DNA of 64,000 bases, taken from Streptomyces curacoi (GTDB lineage Bacteria; Actinomycetota; Actinomycetes; Streptomycetales; Streptomycetaceae). The notes beneath the pieces are model-generated. The model searched no databases and was not told where the DNA came from. It saw only the letters and a list, made by a program, of their open reading frames with translations. The stretch spans positions 1 through 64,000 of the forward strand of contig NZ_KQ947994.1 of NCBI RefSeq assembly GCF_001513975.1, given 5' to 3'. Below are positions 58,826 through 64,000 of the stretch, piece after piece; position 1 is the stretch's first letter; each line of letters starts with the position of its first letter. Position numbers and translations under genes: made by a program.

Positions 58826-61800
58826 GCGGGGGCTGCGGCCGGAGCGGGTCGCCGAGATCATCGTCGCGCCGCCGGACCGTGGTGCGGCCAGGCGTGGCAC
58901 GGGCTACCTCTTCGCGCCCGGCAAGGTGCTCACCGCCGCCCATGTCGTCGACGGCGCGAGCGACGTCCGGGTCCGTTTCCAGGCCGACCGGCCGGGCGAG
59001 CGGACCGTCGCGGCCGAGGTGCTCTACCGGCACGACGCCGTCGACGTCGCGGTCCTCGCCCTCCCGGCCGAGCCGGTCACGGACGTCGTGCCCGCCGGCT
59101 TCGGCCGAATCGGCGACCAGGACGCGGTGCTGCCCTGCACCACCATGGGCTACCCACGCTTCAAGCTCCGTACGGACGACGACGGTTCGCGCTTCCGCGA
59201 TGCGGAGCACATCCGCACGAGCTGTGCCGTTCTCTCCAACGGGCGCGAGGGCACCCTCGACCTCACCGTCCCCTCGCCGCCCGCCGAGGACCCGGATCCC
59301 GAACGGGACCCCTGGGAAGGCATGTCCGGCGCGGCCGTCTTCGGCAATGGCCGGCTCGTCGGGATCGTCACCCGCCGGCACCGCGGCGACGGCCCCGGCC
59401 GGGTCGCGGCGCACCGGGTCGACCGCTGGGCCGAGGCCCTGCCCGAAGCGGAACTGGCCGCACTCGAACGGGCATTGGGCTGCGGCCTGACCCCCGAGGC
59501 ACTGCCCGACGCGATACCGGCCACCACGTTCGACCTGATCCAGGAGGCCTACCGCACCCAGCTCGCCGATGACTTCGCCCCCGAGGAACTCAAGGACCGG
59601 GCGGCCGAACTTCGCGAACTCGTCGCCTTCTGCAGCGGCCCCGAACAGTATCTGAGGCTTCAGGGGCGGCCGTGGGCGGGCAAGACGTCGCTGGCCGCGT
59701 GGTTCGCACTGCACCCGCCCCGCGGAGTCGTCCCGGTGTGGTTCTTCGTCACCTCCCGCAACGCGCGCCAGTCGGACAGCGACGCCTTCACCGGCGCCCT
59801 CATCGACCAGCTCGCCGCCATCGCGGGCCACGAACCGGCCGGCCACCACTCGCCCGCCGCCCGCGACGGACTGCGCGGCCTGCTCCTGCGCAAGGCCGCC
59901 GAACGCGTCGCGCAGTACGGGGGCACACTGCTCCTCGTGGTGGACGGGCTCGACGAGGACCAGTCCCTGACAGCGGACGGGAACGGCCCGAGCATCGCCT
60001 CGCTGCTGCCCCGGCGGCCTCCCCCGAACGTCCGTGTCCTGGTGACCGGCCGACCGAGCCCCGGCCTCCCGCTGGACGTGCGGGACGAACACCCCCTCCG
60101 TCACTGCCGGGTCCTCGAACTCACCGCGACGGCGGCGGCACGGCACATCGAGTACCAGGCCGAGCTCGACCTGCGGCGGGCCCTGTCCGGCGACCGGCTG
60201 CAGATCGACCTGGTCGGCCTGCTCACCGCGGCCCGTGGCACCCTCACGGTCGACGACCTGCGCGAACTGACCGGCGCCCAGGCCCACGAACTGCGCCGGC
60301 GGCTCGGCAGCGCCTTCGGCCGGATCCTGCGTGAGCGCGGTGGCTTCGATGACAGCGGCGGCGATGTGTCGCTGTACGTCTCCGGCCGTGGCTTCCTCTT
60401 CGCCCACGAGACCCTGCTCGCCGCCGCCCAGGAGGAACTCGGCCCCGACCTGGACACCTACGCCGGCCGGCTGCACACCTGGGCGGAGGCCTACGCGGAG
60501 AAGGGCTGGCCCGCCGACACCCCGCTGTATCTGCTCCAGCCGTACGGCCGTCTGGCCGCACAGCTCCAGGACACCCGCCGCACCTGTGCCCTCGCCACGG
60601 ACGCCCGTCGGCGCGACCGGCTGCGGGAGGTCACCGGCAGCGACGCGGCCTGCCTCGCGGAGATCGCGGCGGCCCGCCGGGTCGTGCACCGCACCGCCCC
60701 CGACGACCTCGGACAGCTGGCGGCCCTCGCGGCCGTGGCGGATCTGATCTCCCGGCGCAACGAGTCACTGCACCCGGACATCCCGGCGGTCTACGCCCGA
60801 CTTGGCCGGGTGCGCCACGCCATCGGGCTGGCCCGCAGCGTCTTCGACCCGCTCAACCGCGCACGCGCGCTGGCCGGGGTGGCGGGCGTGCTGGCCGGGA
60901 CGGGTGACCGGCGGGCCGTGGGGCTGGCGCGGGAGGCGCTGGAACTGACGCGGAAGTCGGTGGAGAGGTACCGGTGGCCCCATGGCGAGGAGATCCTCGA
61001 CGCGGCCCTGGGCCGGCTGGCCGTCCTGCTGATGAGGACCGGGGACGAAGCCCAGGCACTGCGCCGGCTCGGCGAGTTGCGGCTGCCGGACACCCTGCCG
61101 GGCGTCGCGGCCCACACCATGGCCGCCCGCGCCGCCCGGGATCCACGGTGCGCGGCCCGGCTGCTGGGCCGCGCGGAGGAACTGGCCCGGCGGATCACCG
61201 AGGTGCCCGACCGAGTCCACGCCCTCGGGCTCACGGCCGGGGCATGGACGGCCCACGGGGACACGAGCCGTGCCGCGGTCCTGTACGACGCCGTCGTCGC
61301 CCTCGCCGAGGAACACGCGCACGACCTCGGAAGCGTCCCGGCGGCCGCCGCGGAGGTCCTGCACCCCGTCCGCCCGCATCAGGCGCGGACCATGGTCCGG
61401 CTCGCCCTCGAAGTCACGGACGACGTCGGCCGGAGCCGTCCCGACGATCGGGAGGCGGCCTACGAGGCGGTGGCCGCGCTCGCCGCGACCGGTCGCGCGT
61501 CCGAGGCGGAGGAGCTCAGGCAGGGACTGCGGCGGTGGGCCGAGCCGTCGCGGGACACCAGGCCGGCCATGGCCGCGGTGCGGGCCCGCGAGGGCCGGGC
61601 CGCCGAGGCATGGCAGGAACTCCAGCACTTCTGGGAGCTCCAGGAGCCCGCCGAGGAGGACGACTTCTCGGCCCGGGTCGTCGAACTGCTCGTCGCCGCC
61701 GGCGCCGCCGACGACCTGGAGACCCTGCTGCTCACGGGCACGGACACCTGGTGGTGGTGGGGAGTCGCCGGAGCGCTCACCGCGCTGGCCGACCACTTCG

Positions 61801-62966
61801 CCGACTCCGATCCCGCCCGGGCGCTGCGACTGCTCCACCGGGCCGAGTGGGGCAACCACCTCAGAGGCGGCACGGACCAGGCCTACGGCTGGATGGACGA
61901 CCTCCCCCAGGACGAGCGCCTCGCCGCCCTCGCGGGAGCACTGGCCGCCGCGGGCGCACCCGATGACGCCGAGCGTCTCGTCGAGGCGATCCGTACGCAC
62001 GACATGCGCGCCTTCGCCTACGCCGCCGCGTCCCTGGCCCTCGTGGGCACGGACACCTCCCGGGCGCTGCGGTTCGCGCGACAGGCCGACCGCACGGCCG
62101 AACTCTCCGGCGGCTGGGACGACGTCGTGCGAGCGGGAGTGCTGATGGCCGTCGTCCAGGCCCTGGCGAGCACCGGGCAGGGGCAGCGCGCGCTGCAGGT
62201 GGCGCGACGGCTGCACAAGGGGTGGGGGGACACGTTCCACCTCGACCAGGCCCACGCACTGGTGGCCGCGTCCGTGTGGCCGTACGACCCCGGCACGGCG
62301 GAACGCCTGGTCGACGACCTGCTCGGGGACTCCCGGGACACCTCCTCGGACTTCGTACGGGCGCTTCTCGGGCTGCTGGCCGCGACGGTTCCCCACGACG
62401 CCGGACGCGCCGCCCGGGTCCGTGCCCTGCTGGACGGCTTCGACGGGAACGACCTCGCGGAGCGTGACCATGAGGACCGGGCCCTGCTCGCCCTGCGGAC
62501 CGCCGCGACCGACCCCGACAGCGCCCGGCGCCACCTCGACCGGCTCGCCTCGGAGGACAGACACTCCCGTTCCTACCGGTCGGCGGTCATGGCAGCCCTC
62601 GCGTACACGGTGCTGGGCGACCATGCCGCGGCTCATGCGGTCAGCCGCGGCTCGGGGCTCGACGAGGAACTCACGTCGGCCGCCTTCGCCGCCCTCGCCG
62701 GGCACGCCGCCTGCGCACCCGTCGATCCCGGCGGGCTGATCGGCGGTGGTGGCGGCATCCGCGTCTCACTCGCCCGCCGCCTCGCCGCACTCCTGCACCC
62801 GCCCGCCGCCGGCCCGGACCTGGCCCGGGCCAGAGCTCTCCTCGCCGAGGCCCTCACCCCGGACGGCTGGCACCACGCCGTCCCCGTTCTCGCCGCGCTC
62901 GCCCCCGAGGCCGTCCGCCGTGCGGGGGACGTGGTCAGCGCACATATCGGACTCGCCGACGACTAG
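58809..62966 (+). CDS. Trypsin-like protease fused to STAND NTPase and helical-repeat sensor
   Basis: 1385 residues, predicted cytoplasmic. Trypsin domain (~10-215): His45 (TAAHVVDG), Asp79 (DVAVL), Ser173 (GMSGAAVF). NTPase (~245-450): Walker A GRPWAGKTS (286-294), Walker B LLLVVDGLDED (374-384), and a VTGRPS sensor, typical of STAND ATPases; a winged-helix-like region to ~560. From ~600 to the end, Ala/Leu-rich helical pairs form a long solenoid of TPR-like repeats. Such architecture is that of a switch: the solenoid senses a trigger, the NTPase oligomerises and the protease acts on cell or invader proteins. TTG 58809 is the first start; no clear ribosome-binding site, so coupling to the trypco2 gene is likely. 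Confidence 0.88.
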   Translation: MTASAERGLRPERVAEIIVAPPDRGAARRGTGYLFAPGKVLTAAHVVDGASDVRVRFQADRPGERTVAAEVLYRHDAVDVAVLALPAEPVTDVVPAGFGRIGDQDAVLPCTTMGYPRFKLRTDDDGSRFRDAEHIRTSCAVLSNGREGTLDLTVPSPPAEDPDPERDPWEGMSGAAVFGNGRLVGIVTRRHRGDGPGRVAAHRVDRWAEALPEAELAALERALGCGLTPEALPDAIPATTFDLIQEAYRTQLADDFAPEELKDRAAELRELVAFCSGPEQYLRLQGRPWAGKTSLAAWFALHPPRGVVPVWFFVTSRNARQSDSDAFTGALIDQLAAIAGHEPAGHHSPAARDGLRGLLLRKAAERVAQYGGTLLLVVDGLDEDQSLTADGNGPSIASLLPRRPPPNVRVLVTGRPSPGLPLDVRDEHPLRHCRVLELTATAAARHIEYQAELDLRRALSGDRLQIDLVGLLTAARGTLTVDDLRELTGAQAHELRRRLGSAFGRILRERGGFDDSGGDVSLYVSGRGFLFAHETLLAAAQEELGPDLDTYAGRLHTWAEAYAEKGWPADTPLYLLQPYGRLAAQLQDTRRTCALATDARRRDRLREVTGSDAACLAEIAAARRVVHRTAPDDLGQLAALAAVADLISRRNESLHPDIPAVYARLGRVRHAIGLARSVFDPLNRARALAGVAGVLAGTGDRRAVGLAREALELTRKSVERYRWPHGEEILDAALGRLAVLLMRTGDEAQALRRLGELRLPDTLPGVAAHTMAARAARDPRCAARLLGRAEELARRITEVPDRVHALGLTAGAWTAHGDTSRAAVLYDAVVALAEEHAHDLGSVPAAAAEVLHPVRPHQARTMVRLALEVTDDVGRSRPDDREAAYEAVAALAATGRASEAEELRQGLRRWAEPSRDTRPAMAAVRAREGRAAEAWQELQHFWELQEPAEEDDFSARVVELLVAAGAADDLETLLLTGTDTWWWWGVAGALTALADHFADSDPARALRLLHRAEWGNHLRGGTDQAYGWMDDLPQDERLAALAGALAAAGAPDDAERLVEAIRTHDMRAFAYAAASLALVGTDTSRALRFARQADRTAELSGGWDDVVRAGVLMAVVQALASTGQGQRALQVARRLHKGWGDTFHLDQAHALVAASVWPYDPGTAERLVDDLLGDSRDTSSDFVRALLGLLAATVPHDAGRAARVRALLDGFDGNDLAERDHEDRALLALRTAATDPDSARRHLDRLASEDRHSRSYRSAVMAALAYTVLGDHAAAHAVSRGSGLDEELTSAAFAALAGHAACAPVDPGGLIGGGGGIRVSLARRLAALLHPPAAGPDLARARALLAEALTPDGWHHAVPVLAALAPEAVRRAGDVVSAHIGLADD

Positions 62967-63048
62967 AGCCGAGGCAGAGGCCGAGGCAGGGGCAGGGGCA
63001 GGGGCGGGCGCAGGCGCAGGGTCAGGGTCAGGGTCAGGCCCGGGCAAG
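62967..63048. repeat. Hexanucleotide repeats (ggggca and ggtcag)
   Basis: Gagcc/gaggca units, then ggggca and ggtcag tandem units directly after the STAND gene stop. They read as Ala-Glu/Ala-Gly/Gly-Ser repeats in an open frame, but no gene start is present. They lie between convergent genes. Confidence 0.85.
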
Positions 63049-63156
63049 GCCTGAACCGGCCGAGGCGGCGTACGTCCGGCCACCGGGGCGCACCACGCCG
63101 GGGCGCGGCACGTCCCCTCCGCGTGCCGCGCCCCGTCCCCGGCCGAGTGCCGTCCG

Positions 63157-64000
63157 CTAGAGCTCCTGCTCCACCTCCGGCAACGTCCCCGTCCGCGCCG
63201 CCTTCCCGTACCAGTACGCGCTCGACTTCGGCGTCCGGGCCAGGGTCGAGTAGTCGACGTACACCGCCCCGAACCGCTTGCCGTACCCGTACGCCCACTC
63301 GAAGTTGTCCATCAGGGACCACAGGTAGTAGCCCCGGACATCGGCGCCGTCCGTGATCGCGCGGCGGACCGCGGACAGATGGCCGTGCAGATAGGCGATG
63401 CGCTCCGGGTCGTGGACGCGGCCGTCCGGGTCCGGCTTGTCGTCGTACGCCGCCCCGTTCTCGGTGATGTACAGCGGCAGGCCCGGCGCCTCCCGGGTAT
63501 AGCGCATGATCAGCTCGTGCAGACCGGTCGGGTCGATCGTCCAGCCCATCTCGGTGCGGTCACCGGGGGTCTGGTGGAAGGCGACGTCGTCCGCGCCCGG
63601 CCAGGGGGAGTGGGTGCTCTGCCCGTGCCCGTCCGCCCGCGGGCCGGCCACGTCGGGCTCCGCGGCCGAGACCAGCGTCGGGGTGTAGTAGTTCAACCCC
63701 AGGGCGTCCAGCGGCTGGTTGATCGCCGCCAGGTCGCCGTCCAGGACGTACGACCAGTCCGTCACCAGCTCCGTCGCCGCGAACAGCGTCTCCGGGTACG
63801 CGCCGTGCAGGATCGGACCGTGGAAGACGCCGTTGGCCAGGTCGTCGATCTTCCGGGCCGCCGCCAGGTCCGCCGGGTCCTGCGACAGCGGGCGCACCAC
63901 CGAGGAGTTGAGGCTGAGCGCCACCGAGTTGCGGGCCGGCATCACCGAGCGCAGGGCCGAAGTGCCCAGGCCGTGCGCCAGGTTGAGGTGATGGGCGGCC
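63157..64000 (-). CDS. GH1 beta-glucosidase (5' end beyond window)
   Basis: C-terminal ~280 residues of a family 1 glycoside hydrolase, open to the window edge. Visible family elements: LGLNYYTP, the nucleophile Glu in LYITENGAAYDD, YLHGHLSAVRRAITDGADVRGYYLWSLMDNFEWAYGYGKRFGAVYVDY. The N-terminal acid/base motif (TLNEP) lies outside. Cytoplasmic enzyme that would split cellobiose-type disaccharides. A LacI-type neighbour would be expected outside the window but cannot be seen. Confidence 0.92.
   Translation of the reverse strand, partial: AAHHLNLAHGLGTSALRSVMPARNSVALSLNSSVVRPLSQDPADLAAARKIDDLANGVFHGPILHGAYPETLFAATELVTDWSYVLDGDLAAINQPLDALGLNYYTPTLVSAAEPDVAGPRADGHGQSTHSPWPGADDVAFHQTPGDRTEMGWTIDPTGLHELIMRYTREAPGLPLYITENGAAYDDKPDPDGRVHDPERIAYLHGHLSAVRRAITDGADVRGYYLWSLMDNFEWAYGYGKRFGAVYVDYSTLARTPKSSAYWYGKAARTGTLPEVEQEL

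Noticed and set aside
58743..60689. 648-residue minus-strand frame opposite the protease-NTPase
   Set aside because: Shadow of the real gene; Gly/Val/Arg-rich, no start signal or family pattern.
62967..63054. Short Ala-Glu/Ala-Gly repeat protein
   Set aside because: Product of hexanucleotide repeats after a stop codon; no own start or ribosome-binding site.
1..64000. Prophage or transposon
   Set aside because: No transposase, integrase, capsid or terminase genes seen; only possible attachment scars at the tRNA array.

Overview
The window is high-G+C DNA (about 70-74% in most genes, third codon positions mostly G or C) and is almost certainly a Streptomyces chromosome. Markers include the hyphal-tip polysaccharide genes cslA-glxA-cslZ, a copper LPMO with a DasR-type operator, class E and class F sortases, a CdgA-type GGDEF-EAL protein, TTGTCCACA DnaA boxes, and many Streptomyces-only hypothetical genes. 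Gene order around cslA, the LPMO, the Ehu-type transporter and cdgA resembles the S. coelicolor SCO28xx region; I infer this from memory, not from a search.

Layout. 0-3.2 kb: a lower-G+C PLD nuclease-helicase, probably acquired. 3.4-9.96 kb: SEC-C protein, membrane protein, secreted GH30 galactanase, class E sortase, DUF6412 + YidC pair, FAH-fold hydrolase. 10-13 kb: Gfo/Idh oxidoreductase + UPF0303 pair divergent from a ROK regulator across a palindromic operator. 13-16.2 kb: LAxTG surface protein, HAD phosphatase, secreted protein + class F sortase. 16.3-27.3 kb: cell-envelope polysaccharide block (cslZ, glxA, cslA, an NlpC/PG-binding protein, an SPFH protein, the LPMO), interrupted by a GntR regulator and an unusual array of tRNA-Lys 3'-half repeats ending in an intact tRNA-Lys(CTT). 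27.3-37.9 kb: AMP-forming ligase, second tRNA-Lys, IclR regulator, ehuABCD-type transporter, DUF3830, amidase, 2-hydroxyacid dehydrogenase and two maleate-isomerase-like proteins. 37.9-38.5 kb: dispersed repeats and hairpins. 38.5-43.3 kb: luciferase-like oxidoreductase, cdgA, M6-type protease, third tRNA-Lys. 43.3-50 kb: hypothetical genes, a 167-bp tandem repeat and a three-gene operon of an iron-sulfur RecB/Cas4-type nuclease, a 534-residue unknown and an SF1 helicase, then a PAP2 protein. 50-58.4 kb: histidine phosphatase, HTH/TPR regulator, methyltransferase-like protein, DnaA-box cluster, two-component system and GH18 chitinase. 58.5-63 kb: a trypco2 / trypsin-STAND-solenoid conflict module. 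The right edge cuts a GH1 beta-glucosidase.

How genes work together. CslA would make a beta-glucan at the hyphal tip, GlxA oxidise it, CslZ trim it and the LPMO cleave it or chitin, with peptidoglycan-binding and membrane-scaffold proteins close by. The Ehu-type importer is co-transcribed or divergent with enzymes of small-acid and amide catabolism, but no ectoine hydrolase is visible, so its substrate is open. The two best candidates for little-described systems are the nuclease/unknown/helicase operon (44.9-49.0 kb) and the trypco2-protease-NTPase module (58.5-63.0 kb).

No transposase, rRNA or CRISPR array was seen. Start codons were chosen by ribosome-binding site, overlap with neighbours or family length; weak ones are flagged.
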